A program made the translations under genes and the position numbers. From positions 62,001 through 126,000 of IMG/VR virus record IMGVR_UViG_3300005617_000028: a DNA stretch of 64,000 nt. One strand, 5' to 3'. Numbering within the stretch: the first letter of the stretch is position 1; the number at the start of each line of letters is the position of its first letter. The notes under the pieces were generated by a model. That model did no database searches and had not been told where the DNA came from. It saw only the letters and a program-made list of their open reading frames with translations. Below, piece by piece: positions 23,347-30,737 of this stretch. This stretch comes from a virus.

Positions 23347-23380
23347 AACCGCGCCACCCAAACCATGGGTGGCGCGGTTT
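23347..23380 (+). terminator. Rho-independent terminator, copy 1
   Basis: A 13-bp stem (23347-23359 with 23367-23379), 7-base loop, ending TTT. The roughly 50 bases around it recur almost unchanged at 24160-24208. Confidence 0.85.
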
Positions 23381-23408
23381 CTGTATCTGCCCTACATCTG
23401 TAGTCTGT

Positions 23409-23438
23409 TTGACTTAGGTACCCTCGCCACGGTACCGT
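23409..23438 (+). promoter_or_regulatory. Class A promoter, possibly leaderless
   Basis: TTGACT (23409-23414), 18-base spacer, TACCGT (23433-23438). The ATG at 23445 lies only 6 bases after the -10, so the transcript should begin at or next to the start codon. Confidence 0.65.
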
Positions 23439-23444
23439 GCGCCT

Positions 23445-23654
23445 ATGAGTCGTGATACCGCAGAGAACCGCGCCGCGTACGTCCGTGGTTGGGCTGCGTC
23501 CGTTCGCCACGCAGAAGGCGCCTTAGAACGCGCCGATGATCGTGGCGAAATCGGCGCATGGTACGACGGATATCTCGACTACGCAGCCGATCGGCCGAAG
23601 TGGCACACGCTGCGTTGCCTAAGCGATAACCACGACACGTGCGACACGCCTTAA
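23445..23654 (+). CDS. Small unknown protein
   Basis: 69 residues from ATG 23445, apparently on a leaderless message. Helical and charged (RAAYVRGWAASVRHAEGALE), then GAWYDGYLDYAADRPKWHTL and a Cys/His/Asp-rich end (RCLSDNHDTCDTP). Function unknown. Confidence 0.62.
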   Translation: MSRDTAENRAAYVRGWAASVRHAEGALERADDRGEIGAWYDGYLDYAADRPKWHTLRCLSDNHDTCDTP

Positions 23655-23667
23655 ATCTGTACCTCGT

Positions 23668-23697
23668 TTGACTTAGGTACTCTCGCCACGGTACGTT
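23668..23697 (+). promoter_or_regulatory. Class A promoter
   Basis: TTGACT (23668-23673), 18-base spacer, TACGTT (23692-23697). The leader repeats that at 22909, including GGCC arms at 23714-23717 and 23728-23731. Serves the gene at 23754. Confidence 0.75.
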
Positions 23698-23753
23698 GAC
23701 ATCTCAACCAAACGGCCACGCATAATCGGCCACGCGCTACGGAGGTTCCACCC

Positions 23754-24155
23754 ATGGTCAGCTACTCCACAGATGAGATGATCAACATTCTGCGTTCCGG
23801 CCACGGCTACTCGCCAGACGACGTTACGTCGGTCCTAGATCAACTCATCTCGGCCGGACTGGACACTGTGACCGAGAATGAGGCTAGCGGCTACACGTTC
23901 ACTGTCGATGAATTGCGTACCGCGTTGCTGCAGCTCATCGCACGGGTACCTATGGCGCTGCAGTCGTGGCTTTGGCGCCACGCATACTACTACGCCGAGG
24001 TAGTTCATCACATGTACGCCGATGAGTGTGAGGCGTACGCGGAGTGGTTCACGCTGCGATACGCCGACCCGTTGACACTGACCACGGCTATCTGTCACTC
24101 ACGCGAGGTTCCGGTATGGCGCGCCACGGTACCGACCATGGTCACGCTCGGCTAG
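23754..24155 (+). CDS. Unknown protein, paralogue of 22995-23327
   Basis: 133 residues from ATG 23754 with ACGGAGG upstream. The N-terminal part is helical (DVTSVLDQLISAGLDTVTEN). The C-terminal part (WRHAYYYAEVVHHMYADECE, AYAEWF) matches the gene at 22995. Flanked by a matching promoter and terminator. No functional motif. Confidence 0.66.
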   Translation: MVSYSTDEMINILRSGHGYSPDDVTSVLDQLISAGLDTVTENEASGYTFTVDELRTALLQLIARVPMALQSWLWRHAYYYAEVVHHMYADECEAYAEWFTLRYADPLTLTTAICHSREVPVWRATVPTMVTLG

Positions 24156-24177
24156 CCGCTTACGCCGCAACGCGGAA

Positions 24178-24208
24178 CGCGCCACCCAACCATGGGTGGC
24201 GCGGTTTT
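24178..24208 (+). terminator. Rho-independent terminator, copy 2
   Basis: A 10-bp stem (24178-24187 with 24194-24203), 6-base loop, ending TTTT. Near-copy of the terminator at 23347. Confidence 0.85.
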
Positions 24209-25235
24209 CGTATGTCCGGCCGACGTGACCACAGAAACAGCGCTTTCCGCCGACTTCCCGATTCTCCCAGAAAAGCCAAGAGGCCCGTAGAGCCGATCGC
24301 TACCCGTTGTCTGTCGGGATGGTAAGCCCATCCCTGCCTACCCTGCCCGATCGCTGCCCTACGGACACCACAGAGGCTCTGGCGACCCATCCTCCGGACC
24401 ATGGGTCCCCAACCGATGATGTGACCTCTGTACCGTCCGGCTACTCGTGGCCAACTCGGCCAATCATCAGGGAACCGCGTGCGCTCACGTACCCGTACCG
24501 CGTAGCCGGCTAACCGTCGGGACCGCTTACGTACCCGTGCGACTGTGAACCGCTAGCCGGTACCCGTACGGTCAGCACACGTGGCAGTCACCTTCAGTTG
24601 GGGCTTACTGTCAGAATCGCTGGCCACGCTCATTCGCACGCTGATCGATCCGAGCATGTCCGGCTAGTCCGAGCCTGACTGTATCGCGTCCCAGAGTCCA
24701 TTTCTGCCAGATCGACGCTACCGGCTCAGAACGGCTACAGGGTCCACGGGTACCAACTTGGCATGCTGGACCGCGTATGGGCCTCTGTGGCTGTCGCAAG
24801 CCCTACCGTGGCGCGGTTCGTACCCTGCCAATCGGGAGCGTGGCTTGCCATTCTGAACATGGGTGACCGATCGGTCGGGTACGTGACCTAGCGTCCGATA
24901 TTGTCGGCAATCCCTTACGCCGCAACGGATGTAGCCTCGCCACGACGCTTGCGCTCCATAAAGGACGTTGAGTGGATCATGCGAAAACGCTAGTTGATCT
25001 TTCCTACCCGATCCAGCACCAGACAAGATCAACCCATGCCCGAAAGCCCGATCACGCTGATCCGTGGGCACCTATGATCGGGCAGGCTTTCGGGCAGGGT
25101 CGGAACAGGACCTATCGGCTGCTAGAGCGACGCTTGCCATGGGTGCCCAGAGGTACGCTTTTGGGCATGGCTATCTGTGCGCAATTCCTGTAGCGTCACG
25201 GGTAGCGCGCACCCATCGGAACGCGCACCGGTCAC
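24209..25235. other. Gene-free stretch with several hairpins
   Basis: About 1 kb in which no open frame has plausible codon use or a ribosome site. I looked for tRNAs on both strands and found no T-loop. Hairpins seen: 24316-24322 with 24328-24334 (7 bp); 24371-24376 with 24425-24430, enclosing a perfect 7-bp stem 24384-24390/24401-24407; 24993-25000 with 25026-25033 (8 bp); and a large one, 25037-25054 with 25075-25096 (18 bp, one 4-base bulge). It could encode a structured RNA or be a control or packaging region. Confidence 0.55.
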
Positions 25236-25249
25236 GGAAGTAGGGACCC

Positions 25250-25399
25250 ATGGACGAACAATGCGAGTACGGGGACTGTGTCTCAGAGGACGGCTACGGC
25301 ACGTGCGAGGGATGCGGCCACCCGATGTCGGTTGATCACTCGCCTGTGAGCGTGCGCAGCACGTGCGAAGACGCTCCCTGTTGCGGATGTTGCTCATGA
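25250..25399 (+). CDS. Very small cysteine-rich protein
   Basis: 49 residues from ATG 25250. The start is framed by arms GGTC (25230-25233) and GACC (25245-25248) with CGGAAG in the loop, a covarying form of the accessory-gene hairpin. Cysteines at CEYGDC, GTCEGCGHPM and APCCGCC could bind two metal ions. Its stop overlaps the next ATG. Confidence 0.66.
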   Translation: MDEQCEYGDCVSEDGYGTCEGCGHPMSVDHSPVSVRSTCEDAPCCGCCS

Positions 25400-25590
25400 G
25401 CGCGACACGGCACAGTTGCGGCGGGCCCGTGTTCGGTCGCCTCACCGATGGTTGCCCGCGTTGCGACGAACTGAGGGATGGCGCCACGCCCATCAAGGTC
25501 ACGTGGTACGACGCGCCACGCTACAGCGGCGGGCCCGTGCACCGGTGCTCGGGTACCTGCCCTAGGACGTGCACCGGTGGTGACTGGTGA
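25396..25590 (+). CDS. Small zinc-binding-type protein
   Basis: 64 residues from ATG 25396, overlapping the previous stop. RHSCGGPVFGRLTDGCPRCDEL and HRCSGTCPRTC give a likely zinc site. The family pattern (histidine-Cys, then CPRCDEL) is common in small actinobacterial proteins. A palindromic terminator follows. Function unknown. Confidence 0.66.
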   Translation: MSATRHSCGGPVFGRLTDGCPRCDELRDGATPIKVTWYDAPRYSGGPVHRCSGTCPRTCTGGDW

Positions 25591-25610
25591 GCCGCTAGCG
25601 CGTACGCGCA

Positions 25611-25643
25611 CGGGCCCGAGGAGCGCTCCTCGGGCCCGTTCGT
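25611..25643. terminator. Palindromic terminator
   Basis: A perfect 28-base palindrome (25611-25638), giving a stem of at least 12 bp with a tiny loop, then TTCGT. It closes the accessory region. Confidence 0.8.
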
Positions 25644-25807
25644 GCGTCCGGACCATCGGCTGATCGGTCGGCAAATTCTGACCGCTCGGCCTATTGACTT
25701 TCCGCATATGGGGGTATTCGGACATGGCTCCGGCCGGGTCAAATTTTTTCCGCCTGGCTACGTAGCCCAAGAATTTTCTGGAATTTCTACGGATTTCCCA
25801 GAACCAT

Positions 25808-26035
25808 CAAGATCCACTAAAGACCGGCTAACAAGATCCACTAAAGACAGCGTGCGGTGAGGCTTCCCCGTACGGAGCCCGCGGTGAGCCCCGCCGGTGA
25901 GAGCCTCGGTACGAACACCAGACGGCGCCGGCGAGCTAACAAGATCCACTATCGGTAGCAACACGGGGATTTTGCGCGCAATCAAGATCATCTGGATCCT
26001 GGCTCCGCGGGCTGGCAGAAACTCGGATCAAGATC
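25808..26035 (+). repeat. Iteron-like direct repeats
   Basis: CAAGATCCACTAAAGAC occurs exactly at 25808-25824 and 25832-25848 (24-base period). CTAACAAGATCCACTA recurs at 25936-25951, and the core ATCAAGATC at 25981-25989 and 26027-26035. All are in the same orientation. They lie in a gene-free, locally AT-richer stretch (25644-26236), otherwise without visible genes. Such arrays serve as replication origins, partition sites or arm sites for recombinases; which applies is not shown. Confidence 0.7.
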
Positions 26036-26236
26036 GTTTTTCAGGATTCCGCTACGGGGTACCAGCGCCGACACTTTGACGGGGGAAAGGGGCCCCGCGG
26101 AGGTCTACCGGGAGGGGTCCCGGTAATGTGGGGGCGAAGCCGGGCAAGATACCGCGAAACGACACCGTAAAACGGCCTGAGATGGCCGTAGAGCCACGAA
26201 AACGGCTCCGGGGTGGTGACGGGAAGGGTGTGGGGC

Positions 26237-26602
26237 ATGGCGGAGGTGCGCGCTTTGGTGGCGGTGCCCGGCCAGGAGGTGAAGATGGCCCGCTTCGTGC
26301 CGTCACCGGGGGAGTTTCTGAACATCGTCGGCGGGGAGGTCCACCGGATCGGCCCGGAGGTGTCCCAGGCCCTTTCCGGCTGGCACGGCTACGTCAACGC
26401 CCGTGGCGGTTCGGAGAACGCCCGCTTCAACGTGGTGGCGACCGCGCTGGCCCGGGCCGCCGGCGGCTGGCCCGACGACGTGTTTCTGGGCACGGCGGTG
26501 TTTCTGGGGGACACCCCGAGCCACCCGGAGGCGGACATCCCGGAGCGGCTGCTGGCGTTGGGCCTGCGGATGGGGCTGTGGCGCTCCCGGGAGGCCAGGT
26601 GA
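26237..26602 (+). CDS. Unknown protein, first of a GC-rich four-gene run
   Basis: 121 residues from ATG 26237, chosen because GGAAGGG lies 9 bases upstream; a GTG at 26213 is possible. Helical regions around GPEVSQALSGWHGYVNARGG and DIPERLLALGLRMGLW. Third codon positions are almost all G or C, sharply different from the preceding accessory genes. Its stop overlaps the next GTG. Function unknown. Confidence 0.66.
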   Translation: MAEVRALVAVPGQEVKMARFVPSPGEFLNIVGGEVHRIGPEVSQALSGWHGYVNARGGSENARFNVVATALARAAGGWPDDVFLGTAVFLGDTPSHPEADIPERLLALGLRMGLWRSREAR

Positions 26603-26814
26603 GGCCCGCGGACGGCCCGACGGCGGCGGGTCCCGAGCCCCACGGCGCGTTCGTGTGCCCGCTGTGCGGCCGGAGTTCAGCCAATCCGCGGGACCTGGCG
26701 GAGCGGTACTGCGGCGGGTGCCACCGCTTCGTCGACGACGGCGTCCCGGACGACCCCGTGGCCGGCCCGCCAGGGCCGCTGACAGCCCCGCAGCCGGCCC
26801 GGGAGGCGACGTGA
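26599..26814 (+). CDS. Small zinc-ribbon protein
   Basis: 71 residues from a GTG overlapping the previous stop. FVCPLCGRSSANPRDLAERY then CGGCHRFVDD is a classic CxxC...CxxC(H) zinc ribbon of a type common in actinobacterial phages and mobile elements. The tail is proline-rich. The stop overlaps the next GTG. Confidence 0.72.
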   Translation: MRPADGPTAAGPEPHGAFVCPLCGRSSANPRDLAERYCGGCHRFVDDGVPDDPVAGPPGPLTAPQPAREAT

Positions 26815-27107
26815 GCCCCCCGCTGTCCCGCGACGGTGACGACGCGCTGGTGGCGTCCACGGGGCCGCTTCGGCGGGCGGTGGCGGCGAAGCTGTCCGCC
26901 TCGATGACCAGGACGCTGGCCGGCTGGACCAGCTGGGCCCTGGACGCGGCGCTGAGCGGGGTTCACGGCTGGCTGCTCAGCGACGACGTGGTGGCGGTGG
27001 TGACGTCCGCGCTGGACCGGGCCGAGGGTGAGAACGAGTCCGTCACCAACACCCAGCGGGCCGGCTACGTGGTGGCGGCGCTGGCCCGCTGTCTGGCCCG
27101 CCGGTGA
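26811..27107 (+). CDS. Unknown helical protein
   Basis: 98 residues from a GTG overlapping the previous stop. Ala/Val-rich helices (VAAKLSASMTRTLAGWTSWA; GYVVAALARCLARR) with no clear membrane segment. Part of the GC-rich run. Function unknown. Confidence 0.64.
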   Translation: MSPPLSRDGDDALVASTGPLRRAVAAKLSASMTRTLAGWTSWALDAALSGVHGWLLSDDVVAVVTSALDRAEGENESVTNTQRAGYVVAALARCLARR

Positions 27108-27487
27108 GCCCCCAGCCGGACCCGGCGACCGCCCAGGAGGCCCGGCTACGGGCCCAGCTCGGCGACGCGCTGTGCCGGATCCAGCGGGCCCACCTGGCCG
27201 TGGCGGGGCGCCGCTGGGTGTCGGTGGCCAGGCTGCTGGCGGCGCTGGACGGCCCGGTGGCGACGCCGGTCCCCGCGGACCCGCCCGCGCCGGGGCTGAG
27301 CCTGAGCGCCGCGTACGAGGAGACGCCGTGGTGGGCCCACCGGGAGGGTGTTCCGGTCGGTGAGGTGGTGCTGCGGCTCAACGCGGCGGAGGTCTGCCGC
27401 TGGCCGTCGGCACCGCCCGGCCCGGGCGACGACCTGGCCGTGTTCATCGGCGAGAAGCTGGGCCGGATCCTCGCCGCGGACGGCTAA
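27104..27487 (+). CDS. Unknown protein, last of the GC-rich run
   Basis: 127 residues from a GTG overlapping the previous stop. N-terminal helix (EARLRAQLGDALCRIQRAHL), middle Pro-rich, C-terminal helix (DDLAVFIGEKLGRILAADG). A hairpin lies at its stop codon. Function unknown. Confidence 0.64.
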   Translation: MSPQPDPATAQEARLRAQLGDALCRIQRAHLAVAGRRWVSVARLLAALDGPVATPVPADPPAPGLSLSAAYEETPWWAHREGVPVGEVVLRLNAAEVCRWPSAPPGPGDDLAVFIGEKLGRILAADG

Positions 27488-27959
27488 TCGACGGCTAGTG
27501 ACGGCAAAATTAGCCGTCCCGGACGCGGAAACGTGCGGTCGGCCCGGGTTTTGCCGCCAAACCGCCCACAGTCGCCGAACCGGCCCGCTAATCTGGACCG
27601 CGAGGCGCCGTCCTACGGCCCGCCTACCGTGTCGAGCACCGACACCCGCCAGTACCGCTGCACCAACCGCAGGGCGGTCCGCCGCCCACCCGCCAGGACC
27701 GCGGAAGCCGACAGAGCTAACCTCCGTCACCCGCAACCCCAACCCACCGCAACATGACCGGTCTTTGCGACGGCAGCCACAGCCCCTCAGCAGGGTGAGG
27801 TATCAGTCCGACAAACACGCACCAAGGCCGGCGTCGAGCACCGCAGCGGGACCGGGTCGAACGGAGCCACACAGCACGGCACGCCTTCGGGTGTGTGGCC
27901 CGGCGTGGATTCTTCATAGCGGGCCCGGCACGACAACGCAGCGTCCTACGGGAGACCGG
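27488..27959 (+). other. Gene-free stretch with a hairpin near its left end
   Basis: No convincing gene in about 470 bases. At the left end GACGGCTA (27490-27497) pairs with TAGCCGTC (27511-27518), and a third copy of the left arm (27479-27486) could pair instead, so it may be a terminator. The rest shows no clear promoter or repeat. ACGGGAGA directly before 27960 is the ribosome site of the next gene. Confidence 0.45.
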
Positions 27960-28187
27960 ATGAGCGTGGCACCGCCCGACGGCGGAACCCCGCCGACCGA
28001 GCCCCCACCGAAGGTGGAGACGACCCTCACCGTCAACGAGGCGCTGGCCAATGCGGCCCGGTTGTTGCGGGCGGCGGAAATGGAAACGAATCTGGCCCTC
28101 ATGGAGCGGCTGGAAAAGCTCGCCGACTCGTGGACCTCCATCGCCGGCATGCTCATCTCGGCCGCCGAGCTGGGGGAGCCGGATTGA
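27960..28187 (+). CDS. Small coiled-coil protein
   Basis: 75 residues from ATG 27960 with ACGGGAGA upstream. A Pro-rich start (PPDGGTPPTEPPPKVE) leads to a long helix (NEALANAARLLRAAEMETNL to SIAGMLISAAELG). Probably a small oligomer. The longer open frame upstream lacks a ribosome site. Function unknown. Confidence 0.6.
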   Translation: MSVAPPDGGTPPTEPPPKVETTLTVNEALANAARLLRAAEMETNLALMERLEKLADSWTSIAGMLISAAELGEPD

Positions 28188-28426
28188 CGTTGGCGACCCA
28201 CCGTTTCGTCAGGTAGGCCGAAAACGGCCGACAAGTTGGCGCCGGTCTCCAAAACGGCGCTGAATAGCGTTGTCAGGTCGCGTTCAGACCTGTGGCGAGG
28301 CCTCGAATTCGGTTTTCACCGTAACCGGGGCCAGGAATACCGCGCCCATGTCGAATGACATGGGCCAATAGTGTGCGGCCCCCGGTGAGTCGGGCGTCGA
28401 ATGTGACGCCGTCGTCGTCCGCTCAA

Positions 28427-28699
28427 TCAGGATGGCGGCGCCGGGCGCGCCCGCCACAGTTCCGCCGGGTCGACCTCTTGCGCGGTGGCGTCCTCGTCGG
28501 CCAGTGACTTGACGACCCCCGGCTCGGACAGGATGTCCAGCGTCTCCTGCAGTGCGGCCAGGGCTTCCACGGCGAGGATCACCACGGTCGGTACGCCGTC
28601 CTGGGTAATCGCCACCCGGTCCTCGGTGCCGGCCACGTCGGCGACCAACGAGGACAGCTGTTCGCCGGCCTGGGTGAGGGACACGGTTGCCACAATCAT
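28427..28699 (-). CDS. Phd/YefM-type antitoxin, no toxin beside it
   Basis: 90 residues on the minus strand. TVSLTQAGEQLSSLVADVAG then DRVAITQDGVPTVVILAVEAL is the N-terminal DNA-binding fold of Phd/YefM antitoxins; EALAALQETLDILSEPGVV begins the toxin-binding tail. Family members repress their operon and neutralise RelE/Doc-type toxins. No toxin gene lies before or after it. It may be a remnant, a regulator, or a phage antitoxin aimed at host toxins. Confidence 0.78.
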   Translation of the reverse strand: MIVATVSLTQAGEQLSSLVADVAGTEDRVAITQDGVPTVVILAVEALAALQETLDILSEPGVVKSLADEDATAQEVDPAELWRARPAPPS

Positions 28700-28797
28700 G
28701 CGTGAACCCTAGCTGCTAGGCGACCCAGGTCTACACGTGTTTCCTGGACCCTTCGGCAATCCCGGGTGACGGGTCCCGGGGCGTCTACGCTGGCGGG

Positions 28798-29166
28798 ATG
28801 ACGCTGCGACACGAGGCCGAGGCCGCGGTGGGTTTGGAAGACACGGTCAAGGCGGAAGACGGCACCGTCCACCACATCCGCTTGATCTCCAATGTGGAGG
28901 CCGGATGGCGCTACGAGGTGTTCTCCGCCGATGAGCGGCTGATCGGGTTCCTGTTCCTGCACCGCTGCGACGTCCCCGGCGCGCAGTGGCGCCTGGCTGT
29001 GCTGGACGTCGACAACGAGACGGTGTGGAACCCTCCGGGGGTGGAAGGCCAGCCGAGACTGTCGGTACCGGGGTGGGCCGCGTCTGCTGGCTGTCAGGCT
29101 AGCGCGTTCGAAGCGCTGATCGAGCTGCGGCTCTGGATGAGCCGGCCGGTGGCGATTCCGACATAA
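28798..29166 (+). CDS. Unknown protein
   Basis: 122 residues from ATG 28798. Beta-rich (VEAGWRYEVFSADERLIGFL; QWRLAVLDVDNETVWNPPG), ending in a helix FEALIELRLWMSRPVAIPT. No clear ribosome site, which leaves the start uncertain. Function unknown. Confidence 0.6.
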   Translation: MTLRHEAEAAVGLEDTVKAEDGTVHHIRLISNVEAGWRYEVFSADERLIGFLFLHRCDVPGAQWRLAVLDVDNETVWNPPGVEGQPRLSVPGWAASAGCQASAFEALIELRLWMSRPVAIPT

Positions 29167-29236
29167 CACCCGGGGTGGCGTTGGGTCGGTTGGCCTGGTC
29201 GGGCCTATTCTGACGTTTCGGGGAGGGAGGTGCGTT

Positions 29237-29797
29237 GTGACGATGACTGAGGTTGGCCGCCTGGCGGTGCCCGCTCGGCCCCTGTCCGTGGAGGACTGGC
29301 TTGACCTGGACGTGGACGGCGAGCTGGCCAAGCGCGTCGAGCTTCAGGGCGGGGGCCTGATCATCATGGCGCCTCCGGTGAGCGGCCACGCGATGGTGAT
29401 CAGCCGGTTGATGGGCTGGCTGCTGCGGGCCGGCCTCGAACCCAACCGGGTGCTGGCCGGTGTCGGCCTGATCACCGGTCCCGCCACCGCCCGGATCCCC
29501 GATCTCGTGGTGTTACGGCGGGCGCCCAGTGCGCGGGTCCGGGCGTTCCAGCCCGGTGACGTGGTCCTGGCGGTGGAGGTGGTCAGTCCCAGCACCGCGG
29601 CGCAGGACCGCCAGGTGAAGCCCGACGAGTACGCGGCCGCCGGCGTGGAGTGGTTCTGGCGGGTGGAGGGCGCCCACAGCCCGGATACCGCGATGGTGCA
29701 TCCGGCGCACCGCATGCGGGTCGGTCTGGATCCGCTGGACCCGCTGCCGCTGGCTGCTGTTCTGGTGGACGACCCGACCCGGCTGTTCGGTGGCTGA
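29237..29797 (+). CDS. Uma2-family restriction-endonuclease-like protein
   Basis: 186 residues from a GTG with GGGAGGGAGG upstream. The sequence follows the Uma2 (DUF820) fold of the PD-(D/E)XK superfamily: AKRVELQGGGLIIMAPP at the start, RIPDLVVLRRA (catalytic Asp), VVLAVEVVSPSTAAQDRQVK (Glu and Lys) and YAAAGVEWFWRVE. Uma2 genes are very numerous in actinobacterial and cyanobacterial chromosomes; their target is not firmly known. A copy in a phage suggests acquisition from a host. Confidence 0.85.
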   Translation: MTMTEVGRLAVPARPLSVEDWLDLDVDGELAKRVELQGGGLIIMAPPVSGHAMVISRLMGWLLRAGLEPNRVLAGVGLITGPATARIPDLVVLRRAPSARVRAFQPGDVVLAVEVVSPSTAAQDRQVKPDEYAAAGVEWFWRVEGAHSPDTAMVHPAHRMRVGLDPLDPLPLAAVLVDDPTRLFGG

Positions 29798-29971
29798 CGC
29801 GCCGACGCAGCGGGCGATACGAGCGGACGACCGGCTGCGGTGCGACGTTGTACGTAGGTAATGGGTTGGCGCAGCTGCTCGCGGCCGGCTGGACGTGGCA
29901 GGACGGTCCGGGCGACCTTGTGGCCGGAAAGCGGATCAGGTACCTGCGGGCGCCCCACGTACGCTGCTGAA

Positions 29972-30223
29972 ATGGATCACGTAGCGCCCATCGGGCAGGT
30001 CCGGCGCAGGCTGGCTGGTGTCGTGGAACGCGCCACGCGACATGAGTCCACCATCATTACTCGGAACGGTGTTGAGGTCGCCGCGGTGGTGCCCGTTTCG
30101 TTGTTGCGGGAGTGGCGTTTGTGGGAAGAGCAGCACGTTTTGGCCACGGCCGCTGAGCGGGCGGGTGAGTCGACGTATTCCTTGAATCAGGTTCTCGCTG
30201 AGGTGGCAGGTACTGAGACGTGA
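29972..30223 (+). CDS. Phd/YefM-type antitoxin, no toxin beside it
   Basis: 83 residues from ATG 29972. IGQVRRRLAGVVERATRHES then TIITRNGVEVAAVVPVSLLR is a clear Phd/YefM DNA-binding domain. The tail (LWEEQHVLATAAERAGESTY) is a likely toxin-binding helix. The next gene overlaps but encodes a zinc-ribbon protein, not a toxin. It is the second lone antitoxin of this family within 1.6 kb. Confidence 0.78.
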   Translation: MDHVAPIGQVRRRLAGVVERATRHESTIITRNGVEVAAVVPVSLLREWRLWEEQHVLATAAERAGESTYSLNQVLAEVAGTET

Positions 30224-30465
30224 AGGCACCCACGTGCGCGCAGTGTGGCGCGGCTGATCAGGAGCTGCGACCGTACGGCCCGGGCGGCTCGATGACCTGT
30301 TTCGACTGTGCGATGGCCAGCCCGGAGCGCATGGAGGCCACTGGGGCCGCGTTCGGCGCGCTGCTGGCGGCGGCCGAGGCGGTCAGTCCGGTCGGTGTCG
30401 CTGTCGTCGGCCAGGAGTCCGGGCCCGCGCCGTACGAGCCGGAGGCCACCCAGACCTGCGGCTAG
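30220..30465 (+). CDS. Small zinc-ribbon protein
   Basis: 81 residues from a GTG overlapping the previous stop. TCAQCGAADQELRPYGPGG and MTCFDCAMASPE form a CxxC...CxxC zinc ribbon; the rest is low-complexity. Convergent with, and overlapping by 4 bases, the minus-strand gene that follows. Function unknown. Confidence 0.66.
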   Translation: MKAPTCAQCGAADQELRPYGPGGSMTCFDCAMASPERMEATGAAFGALLAAAEAVSPVGVAVVGQESGPAPYEPEATQTCG

Positions 30466-30737
30466 TCGGTCGCGACACCATCCGCCGTTGTACTCGCGTC
30501 AATAACCGCCCTCGTCCGGATTGCTAGGAGCTGGCCGACGCGAGCGCGGCTCATACCCATCACGGCGGCGATCTGGGCATGGGTCATGCCGGCGGTGACC
30601 ATGTCGTTCATCGCCTCGCGCCGCAGTGCTGACAGCTCACCGATGACTGTCTGGTGGTAGTCGATCAGTGTGCTGGCGCGTACGGCCCGTTCGGCCGGGT
30701 CGATGAGGCCGCTGAGCGTGTCGAGTGGGTCGTCCAC
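30462..30737 (-). CDS. Small helix-turn-helix protein
   Basis: 91 residues on the minus strand. N-terminal helices (IDYHQTVIGELSALRREAMN) precede a helix-turn-helix MTHAQIAAVMGMSRARVGQL near residues 51-70, of the type seen in sigma-70 region 4 and small regulators. Probably a DNA-binding regulator of unknown target. Divergent from the next operon. Confidence 0.72.
   Translation of the reverse strand: MDDPLDTLSGLIDPAERAVRASTLIDYHQTVIGELSALRREAMNDMVTAGMTHAQIAAVMGMSRARVGQLLAIRTRAVIDASTTADGVATD

Noticed and set aside
24718-25071. Minus-strand open frame of 117 codons in the gene-free stretch
   Set aside because: No ribosome site, codon choice unlike the other phage genes, and it crosses the strong hairpins.
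24209-25235. tRNA genes in the gene-free stretch
   Set aside because: On both strands I checked each GTTC-type T-loop candidate; none has the required purine-A after it or a matching acceptor stem.
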